Origin: Planctomycetota bacterium
GTDB taxonomy: Bacteria; Planctomycetota; PUPC01; DSUN01
NCBI GenBank assembly: GCA_016872875.1
Contig: VGYW01000002.1
Coordinates: 1-60,574 of the forward strand
Direction: 5' to 3'
Length of the DNA stretch: 60,574 nt
The number at the start of each line of letters is the position of its first letter. Position 1 is the first letter of the stretch. Shown here in pieces: positions 40,699-48,769 of this stretch. The translations under genes and the position numbers were made by a program. The notes beneath the pieces are model-generated. The model saw only the letters and a list, made by a program, of their open reading frames with translations. It ran no database searches and was not told where the DNA came from.

Positions 40699-41015
40699 GA
40701 CTTGGGTCTCCTTCTTCGCCAGTCCACCCAGCGGGCAGGGTCGGGACGATAGATGGTCACGAGCACTGCCCAGCCGCTATTCCTGTCGAGCGCCCATACG
40801 CTGTGCACGGGCTCGCCCGAGGGCGTTCGCCCATAGATGAGGCACGCGGGGCGCGGTTTGGCCGAGGGGTAGTCCTCGATGACATCGCCCTGGTCAACAC
40901 TGAGGAACACCTCATCGATCGGCAGGCCGTCGTCCTCGGCCTCTTCCTGAGCGTGTTCCGTAACTCGTACTCGGTTGCTGCGAATGGCGTCGAGGATTTC
41001 CTCAATGTCCACCAT
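40695..41015 (-). CDS. DUF4258 protein, MqsR-like toxin candidate
   Basis: 106 residues from the ATG at 41015 (AGGGGA upstream; a longer frame to 41036 has no site). DUF4258 signatures: RVRVTEHAQEEAEDDGL, DVIEDYPSAKPRPACLIYGR, PVHSVWALDRNSGWAVLVTI. The fold is RelE/MqsR-like and the partner is the zinc-finger protein that overlaps its stop. A -10-like TAGAAT is near 41040 but no convincing -35 was found. Confidence 0.85.
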   Translation of the reverse strand: MVDIEEILDAIRSNRVRVTEHAQEEAEDDGLPIDEVFLSVDQGDVIEDYPSAKPRPACLIYGRTPSGEPVHSVWALDRNSGWAVLVTIYRPDPARWVDWRRRRPKS

Positions 41016-41104
41016 CGGTCCCCTTGCTGCCGCCATTTATTCTACAACATTCGCCGCAGACAGGAAAGGGCGAAGGGCATGCCGACGGGCCGTTCCCACG
41101 CGGG

Positions 41105-43921
41105 TCAGAGCGGGTCGCCCAGGGTAATCACCGTCACATTCGCCCTTGCGGCGTGGCCCTCGGGCGGGGTGCAGGTGAAGGTGAGCGCGTTGTCGCCGGG
41201 GGTGAGGGTGGGCAGCTCGCCCTGGGGCGTGACAGGCCCGATGAGTGCGCCGCGCTCGTCGTATAGCTTGCAGTCGGTGGCCGACTCCATCTCGATGTAC
41301 TGGCCGCTTTCGAGGGCGACGGGAAAGACGAGCTTCTTGTCGCCCACCGCGATGGTGGGATTGGCAAGCTTGACCTTGACGACGGGGAGGGCCTTGACCT
41401 GGCCGATGAGGCAGCTCGCCGCGTCGTTGGGGGGCAGGTTGTTGACGTAGAGGTTCAGCGCGCTCACGTGGCTGCGGATGAGGGGCGAACGATAGACGGA
41501 ATAGATGTCGCCATAGGGCCAGGTGTAGTCGCCGAAGCGCTCAGCGTCGCGCTCGCGCAGGTGCAGCTCCACGTAGCGCCAGGCCGTGCTGTCCACGTCC
41601 ACGTAATGCTCGTCGAACGTGCCCCAGAACTGGGGGGGATTGGTGAGCTGGAAGTTGAGGAGCTGGCCCTTGCCGTCGCCCTGAATCCACAGGCCGAGCG
41701 CCCCGTGCTTGCGGAGGTCGAGGGGTGGGGTGAAGGTCTTGGTGAGCCTCGCCCAGGCGCCCACGCGGGTGGCCAGGGTGCTCTTGGCCTTGAGCTGGGC
41801 GCACGGCTCGGGCGGGCCGGGGCGATTGCCGCGGATGGCCATAGGCGTCCATTCGACTGTGATGCCCTTGTTCCCCATGCCCTGGCCCAGTTCGTCGGCC
41901 TTCGTGAAGCTGGCGAGGACCACGGCGTCGGGCGACGTGTAGGGCGCGGCGGACCAGAGGGCCTGGATGCGCAGGCGAAGGGGCTGGGCGGCGAAGCGGT
42001 TCTTCACCGTCCACGACGCCTTGCCGTCCTTGAGGCCGGTGACTTTGTGGGTGATGTAGTCGGTGGGGATGAACTGGGGCTTGCCGCCCGCTTCGACAAG
42101 GCGGAAGTCCGCCTTGTGGGCGCGGAGCTGTTTGCGGATGGCCTCGGGCACGGTGCGTGCCAGACGGAGGCGCTCGTAGCGGCCGATGAGGTCGAGGAAC
42201 TCGTCCTGGCGGGCGTTGGCGGGCTTGCCGAGGCCGACTCCCTGGAAGGACATCGGGGCGTCCGTGGCGAGGGCCTTGGCGCAGAGGTACTCGATTTCGT
42301 CGCGGAACTCCGCATCGTGGTCGGCAGAGGGGCCGAGGATGGCCCACCAGCCGAGCTGGGTGGGCAGGAGGCTGCTCGCGCGGTTCGAGTCGTTGTGGTC
42401 GCAATGGATGTCAATGAACCGCTTGAGCGCCCAGTGGGGGTAGTCGTAAGCGCCGATGCGCGAGTGGAAGGGCCACGAGTGATAGCCCCATTCGCTCGCC
42501 TCGACGAGGACGCGCCCCTTGAGGCGACGGAAGATGGCGGCCCGCATCTTCGAGACCCCGTGCCAGCCGCCGGCCATCCCCTCTGCGCCGTCCATGTAGA
42601 TCATGTCGAAGCCGCAGGTGTTGTAGACGCGGGCGATGCAGTCGGCCACGTCGTCCACCAGCGTAGAATCCGGGTCGGGCTGGAACGCCTGATAGCTGAC
42701 GAAGAGGTGGTGGGCGGGACTGCCTTTGGCGTGGGGCGTGGGTTTGGTGCCGAAAGCGCCGCGCGTGCAGCCCGTGAAGCCCGTGGGGGCGAGACCCCCG
42801 AAGTGGATCAACTCGTCATCAATCTGCACCACGTTGCCGCGGGACATGTAGGCCCACATGGTGTCGAAGCCCTTAGGCTCCGTGGTCGTGGGCACCGCCT
42901 TGTCGGCCTCGCTGATGGCTTCGGCGAGGGCAAATGAGGCGTCCTTGGCGAGGCGCTTGTCGGGCACGGGCGTGGCGAAGGGGTCGTTGGGCGAGATGCA
43001 GCCGGTGAGCGTGTGCATGCCTGCCCGCATCCCGGCCGCGTGAATCTTGTCCACCACCGCCTTCAGGCCGGCCAGGCCGTTGGGGAAGAGGTTCGGGCGC
43101 GGCGCGTAGCGGCCGAGGGACTTCTCGAAGCTGATGATGTGAATCTGCGCGAAGCCGGCCTTCCTCGCCAGCGCGACCCACTCGTCGGCGTTCGCCTCCG
43201 ACAGGCCATAGGCGAAGACGTAGGAGCCGCGGTTCTCCTCGGCGTCGAGCGCGAACGGCCCGCCGAGGGGCGAGTGGAGCACCCCCTCCTCCTTCAACAC
43301 CTCCTGGAGCACGGAGCGGAGTTGGCTGGTTGGGCAGCCGACGAGGGCGAACCTGGCGCCAACGATGCCGTGCTTGGCCTCGCACTGGACCTCGAAGCGG
43401 GGCGACGGGCCGCCGTGGACGAGGGCGTTGCTCTTGAGGTCGAGCACGCGGAGGCACGCCGCGAAATCGTCGTCGGCCGCGACGCCCGAGATGTAGCTCC
43501 GCACCTTGCCCAGGCTCACCATCGCGGGGCAGAGGCTGAGCGCGTCGGGCTTCTCCTCGCCGGCCGAGATGACCTCGAAGGCCAGGTGCCGCTTCTTCGC
43601 CTTCACCGCCACGACAGCCGCCATCGGATAGCCCTTGAACGTGATGGCCAGCTTCCCATCTGCAAACGAGCAGCCCAAGGAGGGGAACGTCTGGTTCGCC
43701 CGCCGCAGGATGGCGAAGGGCGTGGCCGTGGCGTAGTTCTTCCCCGTCCTCTTGTCTGTGAACTCCGCCGCTTTGCCATCGGCGGCCACGCCGAGACGCA
43801 GGAACTCGGTTTCGAGTGTGATGGGAGGATGCGTGGAGACGGCCTCTCCTGCCGCCGCGGTCAGGGCTGCCGCCGTGGTGAGTGCAAGAAGGGCCGCCAA
43901 GCCTCCCGTGCCCATGGCCAT
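41105..43921 (-). CDS. Large secreted glycosidase-like protein, family not assigned
   Basis: About 938 residues from the ATG at 43921, which has GGAAGGAG upstream. Signal peptide GGLAALLALTTAAALTAAAG. N-terminal beta domain (about 30-220), then a probable TIM barrel with repeating strand ends (FAQIHIISFEKS, GMRAGMHTLTG, CGFDMIYMDGAEGMAG, RVLVEASEWGYHSW). The Asp of YMDG and the Glu of VEASEW are good catalytic candidates. C-terminal beta domains (about 640-938) look like carbohydrate-binding modules. This resembles GH36/GH31-type organisation, but I cannot name the family. Probably acts on polysaccharide outside the cytoplasm. Confidence 0.65.
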   Translation of the reverse strand: MAMGTGGLAALLALTTAAALTAAAGEAVSTHPPITLETEFLRLGVAADGKAAEFTDKRTGKNYATATPFAILRRANQTFPSLGCSFADGKLAITFKGYPMAAVVAVKAKKRHLAFEVISAGEEKPDALSLCPAMVSLGKVRSYISGVAADDDFAACLRVLDLKSNALVHGGPSPRFEVQCEAKHGIVGARFALVGCPTSQLRSVLQEVLKEEGVLHSPLGGPFALDAEENRGSYVFAYGLSEANADEWVALARKAGFAQIHIISFEKSLGRYAPRPNLFPNGLAGLKAVVDKIHAAGMRAGMHTLTGCISPNDPFATPVPDKRLAKDASFALAEAISEADKAVPTTTEPKGFDTMWAYMSRGNVVQIDDELIHFGGLAPTGFTGCTRGAFGTKPTPHAKGSPAHHLFVSYQAFQPDPDSTLVDDVADCIARVYNTCGFDMIYMDGAEGMAGGWHGVSKMRAAIFRRLKGRVLVEASEWGYHSWPFHSRIGAYDYPHWALKRFIDIHCDHNDSNRASSLLPTQLGWWAILGPSADHDAEFRDEIEYLCAKALATDAPMSFQGVGLGKPANARQDEFLDLIGRYERLRLARTVPEAIRKQLRAHKADFRLVEAGGKPQFIPTDYITHKVTGLKDGKASWTVKNRFAAQPLRLRIQALWSAAPYTSPDAVVLASFTKADELGQGMGNKGITVEWTPMAIRGNRPGPPEPCAQLKAKSTLATRVGAWARLTKTFTPPLDLRKHGALGLWIQGDGKGQLLNFQLTNPPQFWGTFDEHYVDVDSTAWRYVELHLRERDAERFGDYTWPYGDIYSVYRSPLIRSHVSALNLYVNNLPPNDAASCLIGQVKALPVVKVKLANPTIAVGDKKLVFPVALESGQYIEMESATDCKLYDERGALIGPVTPQGELPTLTPGDNALTFTCTPPEGHAARANVTVITLGDPL

Positions 43922-44287
43922 CGCGTCTCCTTCCGTACATCTATGAGCAAGCCTGTCAAGCCGGGGATCGGGACCGTGAGCGGGATGGTCCAAACATCTA
44001 TCCGGCGTCGCCGCTGCGGACGCCCCAGTAGAGAGAATGCGGGGCCGGCCCCATTCAGAAGCACGGCGTGCACGCCGCCATGTTGCGGTCGGGGTCCGGC
44101 CGTTAGGTCCCGCTTCCAAGGTCTTGTCGAGCTTTGCTACGAGTGCGGCTCGGGGTCAGTTCGCTGGCGGCCTACTTGCGGGGAAGACATCCCGTGCCAC
44201 GGTCGCGGGTCGTCAAGGGTTCAGACGTTGCCCGCTCTCTCGTCAGGATGTCTTCCCCTTTTATGCTATGGGAGGCAAGAGGGTTCG
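43922..44287. other. Non-coding gap with a 13-bp inverted repeat
   Basis: About 366 bases without a convincing gene. A perfect 13-base inverted repeat (ggggaagacatcc at about 44178, reverse complement at about 44248) encloses 57 bases, next to the IS110-like scrap; it may be a relic of a mobile-element end or an RNA structure. Confidence 0.5.
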
Positions 44288-44596
44288 TCAAGCTGCGTGC
44301 GTCTCCTTGCCCGCGGCCACAGCTTGGACCTCGGGCACATGCCCACGCCAGGCGACCTTCGAGAGCTCGTCGTGCAGGTTCCCGTAGTTGCACGAAGCCT
44401 CGTACACGATCGTGAACGCATGCTTGACCTCCGCCAGCTCCGCGAGTACCTTATACACCGGCCCTTCGATCGTCTTCTCCTGAACCACCTGGCCTCCTTG
44501 GTCCAGGATGCAATACGACGACCGTTTCGACTGCACGTCGCAAGCCCACGTACCACATAGCAAGCCTCCTTCCGTGATTGGGGCGACCGAGACCAC
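44288..44596 (-). pseudogene. IS110-family transposase N-terminal remnant
   Basis: 102 residues. WACDVQSKRSSYCILDQGGQ and FTIVYEASCNYGNLHDEL match the start of IS110 transposases (D of the DEDD site in the first strand, E in VYEAS). Full enzymes are 300-400 residues with further DEDD acidic residues and a Tnp_20 domain; here the frame ends after VAAGKETHAA. It must be inactive. Confidence 0.75.
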
Positions 44597-44602
44597 CTCG
44601 GC

Positions 44603-45748
44603 CTACTTCAACCCCGATTCTACCGGCTTGGAGGCTTGCTTCATAGTATCAGAGATAGAAACAAAGTAGCGTTCGAGGATTCGTGCGAGGAGCTGGTGGC
44701 CGCGGGCATTGGCGTGGACGTCGTCGCGCATGAGCCAGGCGTAGGGCTGGTCAATGGCGAGGAGGTAGGCTCCCCAGGCGCCCTCGAGGTCGAGGAACCC
44801 GCAGCCCTCCTCGGCGGCGAGGGCCATCAGGCGGCTGCGGTAGCCGGGGCCGCCGGGCCGCACGGTCGGCATCCAGGCGAGGTCCTCGCGCGGGTCGCGG
44901 CCCTTGCCGAAGGCGCCCGTCATGAGAAGGATGTCGGGGTCGGCCGCCGCGCGGACCTGGCGGACGACCGAGCGGATGGCCTCGATGTCCTCATTGTGGC
45001 TGATGCCGCCGATCATGAGCAGGTCGGGCCGGAAGTCGAGCACGTAGGGCTTCACGCGGCCCTCCTCCCTGTAGTGCCAGCAGCCGGTGCCGCCGCGGAC
45101 GGATGTGACCACCTCCAGCCGCAGGCCGGGGTAGAGGCGCTCCACGAGGACATCCCAGGGGGAGTTGCCCGTGTCGTTCACGATGCTGTCGCCCAGCATG
45201 ACCACGCGGAAGGGACTACAGGGACCACAGGGACCACAGGGACCTGAGGGGGCTGGGTCCGTCTTCCGTCCCTGTGGTCCCTGGGGTCCCTGTGGTCCCT
45301 TGGCTTTCAGCGCACCGCTCAGCTTCGGCAGGTTCCGCCAGCGGCCGGGCGGCGGCGTGTAGTCGAGGGGCGGCATGGTGGCCCAGAGTGCGTCGGCCCA
45401 GGCGGCCACCGCCTCGCGCGAGACCTCCTCTACGGCGACCTCGCGAACCCTGACGGCGGCGCTCATGGGGTGGAAGCGGAAGCGCGCGGCGGCGGCGGTG
45501 GCCTTGGCGCGGAAGCAGAAGACCTGTTCGGCCCACTCGTCGGAGCCGCCGAAGCCGCAGTAGTGGTCGGCGTCGAGCTGGCGCCCCCGGGCGTCGAAGA
45601 ACACGGCGGCCCACATGCCGCCGCGCGGCGCGCTGGCCTCGAAGGCGATGCGATACCAGGCGAAGGGCGCGACGGGGAACGGGCTGCTGCTCTGGAGCCA
45701 GGCGGCCTGCGCCTCGATGGGATCGGGAAAGGGATCTTCTTCAGACAT
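44603..45748 (-). CDS. SGNH/GDSL hydrolase with collagen-like repeat insert
   Basis: 381 residues. N-terminal beta domain (about 1-115). The SGNH hydrolase domain starts at about 180: block I VMLGDSIVND (Ser nucleophile), the GTGCW segment, block III GGISHNED, and block V DDVHANARGHQLLA (Asp and His). Residues 151-178 (KGPQGPQGPQGR, then GPCGPCGPC) are Gly-Pro-X triplets encoded by a 9-mer hairpin array and form a linker. Probably an esterase acting on acylated glycans; no signal peptide was recognised. Its start region is divergent from the sugar ABC genes. Confidence 0.82.
   Translation of the reverse strand: MSEEDPFPDPIEAQAAWLQSSSPFPVAPFAWYRIAFEASAPRGGMWAAVFFDARGRQLDADHYCGFGGSDEWAEQVFCFRAKATAAAARFRFHPMSAAVRVREVAVEEVSREAVAAWADALWATMPPLDYTPPPGRWRNLPKLSGALKAKGPQGPQGPQGRKTDPAPSGPCGPCGPCSPFRVVMLGDSIVNDTGNSPWDVLVERLYPGLRLEVVTSVRGGTGCWHYREEGRVKPYVLDFRPDLLMIGGISHNEDIEAIRSVVRQVRAAADPDILLMTGAFGKGRDPREDLAWMPTVRPGGPGYRSRLMALAAEEGCGFLDLEGAWGAYLLAIDQPYAWLMRDDVHANARGHQLLARILERYFVSISDTMKQASKPVESGLK
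45214..45303. repeat. Nonamer hairpin inside the SGNH gene
   Basis: Left arm gggactaca, gggaccaca, gggaccaca, gggacctga; right arm gtccctgtg, gtccctggg, gtccctgtg. The words are shared with 25365-25515. Period 9 gives Gly-Pro-Gln or Gly-Pro-Cys triplets on the coding strand. Confidence 0.9.
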
Positions 45749-45815
45749 GACGCGATTCCCGAACAACGCTCCCCTCCCCTCTTTGATTCTAGCGCGCGAC
45801 GCGCCGCGCGGCAAC

Positions 45816-45844
45816 TTGACGGCGGGCCGCGGAACTGCGATACT
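45816..45844 (+). promoter_or_regulatory. Promoter of the sugar ABC genes
   Basis: TTGACG, 17 nt, GATACT, about 48 nt before the start. Confidence 0.55.
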
Positions 45845-45892
45845 GCTTCCCTGGGAGGCCGAGCGTTCCGTGCGAAAAAGGAGTCGGCGAGC

Positions 45893-46837
45893 ATGCGAGG
45901 AACCTGGCTTGGCGTGGTGGCGGGCGTGGCGGCATCCCTGGCCGTCGGCTGCGGGAAGAAGGAGAAGGGGGTCCGCGTGGGCTTCAGCCAGATCGGCGCC
46001 GAGAGCGGCTGGCGCACCGCCGAAACCAAGTCTATCCAAGAGGAGGCCAAGAAGCGCAACATCAAGCTGAAGTTCGCCGACGCCCAGCAGAAGCAGGAGA
46101 ACCAGATTCAGGCCCTGCGGAACTTCATCGCCCAGAAGGTGGACGCGATCATCCTGGCGCCCAAGGTGGAGACGGGTTGGGAGCCGGTGCTGAGGGAGGT
46201 CAAGGAGGCCGGCATCCCGGTGGTGCTGGTGGACCGCGGGATCAAGGTGACGGATGAGAGCCTGTACGCCACGCTGATCGCGTCGGACTTCGTGGAGGAG
46301 GGGCGCATGGCCGCCGAGTGGCTGGCCAAGAAGACCGGCGGCAAGTGCAACATCGTCCAGCTCGAAGGCACCCCGGGCTCCGCGCCCGCCATTGACCGTA
46401 AGAGCGGCTTCGAGGAGGCCATCAAGAAGTACCCCGACATGAAGATCATCAAGTCGCAGACCGGCGACTTCGACCGCGCGAAGGGCATGGAGCTGATGGA
46501 GGCGTTCATCAGGGCCGAGGGGAAGAACATCCAGGCCGTCTATGCCCACAACGACGACATGGCCATCGGCGCCATCCAGGCCCTCAAGGCCGCGAACATG
46601 AAGCCCGGCTCCGAGGTCATCGTCGTCTCCATTGACGCGATTGGCGACGCCTTCAAGGCGATGGTTGACGGTGAGCTCAACGCCACGGTGGAGTGCAACC
46701 CGCTGCTCGGCCCGGCCGCCTTCGACGCCGTCGAGAAGCTCCTCAAGGGCGAAACGCTCCCGAAGAAGACCGTTGTGAAGGACCGCCTCTTCACGAAGGA
46801 GACGGCGAAGGAAGACATCAAGACGAGGAAGTACTGA
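45893..46837 (+). CDS. Sugar ABC transporter substrate-binding lipoprotein
   Basis: 314 residues from an ATG preceded by AAAGGAG at 45877. Lipoprotein signal with cysteine after AVG (about residue 20). Periplasmic-binding-protein-type-I fold of the RbsB/YtfQ class: VRVGFSQIGAESGWRTAE at the start is YtfQ-like, followed by AIILAPKVETGWEPVLRE, IPVVLVDRGIK, AVYAHNDDMAIGAIQAL and VVSIDAIGDAF. It delivers a sugar to an inner-membrane permease. The ATPase gene follows after a repeat hairpin, but no permease gene is adjacent. Confidence 0.9.
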   Translation: MRGTWLGVVAGVAASLAVGCGKKEKGVRVGFSQIGAESGWRTAETKSIQEEAKKRNIKLKFADAQQKQENQIQALRNFIAQKVDAIILAPKVETGWEPVLREVKEAGIPVVLVDRGIKVTDESLYATLIASDFVEEGRMAAEWLAKKTGGKCNIVQLEGTPGSAPAIDRKSGFEEAIKKYPDMKIIKSQTGDFDRAKGMELMEAFIRAEGKNIQAVYAHNDDMAIGAIQALKAANMKPGSEVIVVSIDAIGDAFKAMVDGELNATVECNPLLGPAAFDAVEKLLKGETLPKKTVVKDRLFTKETAKEDIKTRKY

Positions 46838-46842
46838 GGGGT

Positions 46843-46950
46843 GAGGGACACGTGCCGCGTGCCGCGTCCCGCGTGCCTGGAGTGGTGGGCCTCTGCTCTT
46901 CTCCTGGCACGCGGGACGCGGCACGCGGCACGGGACTCCTTTCGTGCGCG
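46843..46950. repeat. Heptamer hairpin (tgccgcg / ggcacgc words)
   Basis: Left arm tgccgcg, tgccgcg, tcccgcg, tgcctgg; right arm ggcacgc, gggacgc, ggcacgc, ggcacgg. Between binding-protein and ATPase genes, where it could trim expression of the downstream gene. Confidence 0.88.
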
Positions 46951-46966
46951 CAAGCAAGAGCGGCCC

Positions 46967-48574
46967 ATGCCCGAAGAGCGCTCCATCCTCGAAATGCGGA
47001 GTATCACCAAGAGATTCCCCGGGGTGCTGGCGCTCGACGGCGTGGACTTCTCGATGCGGCGCGGAGAGGTCCACGCCCTGATGGGCGAGAACGGGGCGGG
47101 GAAGTCCACACTCATCAAGGTCCTCACGGGCGTCTATCCGCGCGATGGCGGGGAGATCGTCTTCGACGGGCGACGGGTCGCCCCGCGCTCGCCGCTCGAG
47201 GCCCAGCGCCTCGGCATCAGCACCATCTACCAGGAGGTCAACCTCATCCCGCACCTGTCGGTGGCGGAGAACATCTTCCTGGGCCGGCAGCCGGGGCGCT
47301 CGGCCTGGATTGGCTGGCCCACGATGCACAGGCGGGCGGAGGAGCTCCTGGCCGGCTTCGGCCTGCGGCTCGACGTCCGCCGCTCCCTCGCTTCTTACCC
47401 CCTCGCCATTCAGCAGATGGCCGCCGTGGCACGCGCGGCGGACATCTCGGCCAGGCTCCTCATCATGGACGAGCCGACCTCCAGCCTCGACCCCAGCGAG
47501 GTCGCCCGCCTCTTCGGCATCATCCGCACCCTCAAGGCGCGCGGCATCTCCGTCCTCTTCATCACCCACTTCCTCGACCAGGCGTTCGAGATAACCGACA
47601 GGATGACCGTCCTGCGCAACGGGCGCCGCGTAGGCGTGTTCGAGACGGCCAGCCTCAGCCGCATCGAGCTCATCGGCCACATGCTCGGCAAGGACCCCAC
47701 GGCCGTGGCCGCCCTGGAGCGCGAGAAGGCCGCCGCAAGCGCCTCGCCCCCAGGCAAGCCCTTCCTGGATGCGACTGGCCTGGGGCGCAAAGGCTCCGTC
47801 GAGCCGTTCGACCTCACCGTTCACGAAGGCGAGGTGCTCGGCCTGGCCGGCCTCCTCGGCTCGGGGCGCACGGAGACCGCGCGGCTCCTCTTCGGCGCGG
47901 ACAGGGCGACGAGTGGCGCCCTCCGCGTGGGCGGCATCCCTGCCAAGCTCCGCTCGCCACGAGCCGCCGTCACGCGCGGCATCGGCTTCTGCCCCGAGGA
48001 CCGCAAGAGCGACGGGCTCCTGCCCGACCTCTCGGTGCGCGAGAACATCGTGCTCGCCGTGCAGCGGCGGCTCGCAAGACTCGGCATCGTGTCGCGCGCC
48101 AGGCAGCTCGCGGTTGCCGAGAAGTTCATCAAGCTCCTCGGCATCGCCGTTTCCGGGCCTGAGCAGCCCGTCCGGACGCTCAGCGGCGGCAACCAGCAGA
48201 AGGTCATCCTGGCCCGCTGGCTCGCCACTAGCCCCAGGCTCCTCATTCTCGACGAGCCGACCCGCGGGATTGACGTCGGGGCCAAGGCCGAGGTCGAGCG
48301 CCTCGTCGCGGACCTGGCCCGCGACGGCATGGCCGTCATCTTCATCTCCTCCGAGCTCGAAGAAGTCGTCCGCCGAAGCCACCGCGTCGCCGTCCTCCGC
48401 GACCGCCGCAAGGTCGCCGAGCTTGCCGGCGACGCCGTGGACGAGCACGCCATCATGCACGCCATTGCGGGAACAGGAGAGAATGGCACGAACTTAGGGC
48501 CGCGCGCCGGCCCAGCCCCCGCAGGGGGCGGCAGCGGGATAGCCACGGGCGTAAGCCCGTGGAACGCGGCGTGA
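46967..48574 (+). CDS. Sugar ABC transporter ATP-binding protein (RbsA/YtfR type)
   Basis: 535 residues with two ABC domains. NBD1: Walker A GENGAGKST, LIIMDEPTSSLD. NBD2: degenerate Walker A GLLGSGRTETAR, signature LSGGNQQKV, Walker B LLILDEPTRGIDVGAK, as usual for CUT2 ATPases. The C-terminal 30 residues (GPAPAGGGSGIATGVSPW) are read from a palindromic element, so the natural end has probably been replaced. It energises uptake with the preceding binding protein. The expected one or two permease genes do not follow. Confidence 0.92.
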   Translation: MPEERSILEMRSITKRFPGVLALDGVDFSMRRGEVHALMGENGAGKSTLIKVLTGVYPRDGGEIVFDGRRVAPRSPLEAQRLGISTIYQEVNLIPHLSVAENIFLGRQPGRSAWIGWPTMHRRAEELLAGFGLRLDVRRSLASYPLAIQQMAAVARAADISARLLIMDEPTSSLDPSEVARLFGIIRTLKARGISVLFITHFLDQAFEITDRMTVLRNGRRVGVFETASLSRIELIGHMLGKDPTAVAALEREKAAASASPPGKPFLDATGLGRKGSVEPFDLTVHEGEVLGLAGLLGSGRTETARLLFGADRATSGALRVGGIPAKLRSPRAAVTRGIGFCPEDRKSDGLLPDLSVRENIVLAVQRRLARLGIVSRARQLAVAEKFIKLLGIAVSGPEQPVRTLSGGNQQKVILARWLATSPRLLILDEPTRGIDVGAKAEVERLVADLARDGMAVIFISSELEEVVRRSHRVAVLRDRRKVAELAGDAVDEHAIMHAIAGTGENGTNLGPRAGPAPAGGGSGIATGVSPWNAA

Positions 48575-48732
48575 CCCCCTGCCCAGCCCCCGCAGGGGGC
48601 GGCAGAAGCGCCGATTCGCACGCGTCCAGCGGTTTCTGCCGCCCCCTGCGGGGGCTGGCGTTGGGGTTGCGCACCCCTTTCCACGGGCTTACGCCCGTGG
48701 CTACCCTCTGTCGCCCTGCGGGCTGGCCCGTG
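48505..48732. repeat. Nested palindromic element B
   Basis: Arms agccacgggcgtaagcccgt.. at 48541-48562 and their reverse complement at 48681-48702. Inner arms at 48584-48607 and 48634-48657 (cagcccccgcagggggcgg type), with a further copy of the inner core at 48511-48533. It replaces the 3' end of the ABC ATPase gene. Confidence 0.9.
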
Positions 48733-48769
48733 CCTCTATGTAAGTGCCAATCGGAACAGGAGATTAGAG

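Noticed and set aside
45216..45303. Genuine collagen-like protein domain
   Set aside because: The Gly-Pro-X triplets coincide exactly with a nonamer hairpin whose words also occur outside genes, so the peptide is better explained as translated repeat.
44603..48460. A 1285-residue open frame on the minus strand opposite the sugar ABC genes
   Set aside because: Its C-terminal third is the real SGNH gene. The rest is the antisense shadow of the high-GC binding-protein and ATPase genes, which have clear motifs on the plus strand.
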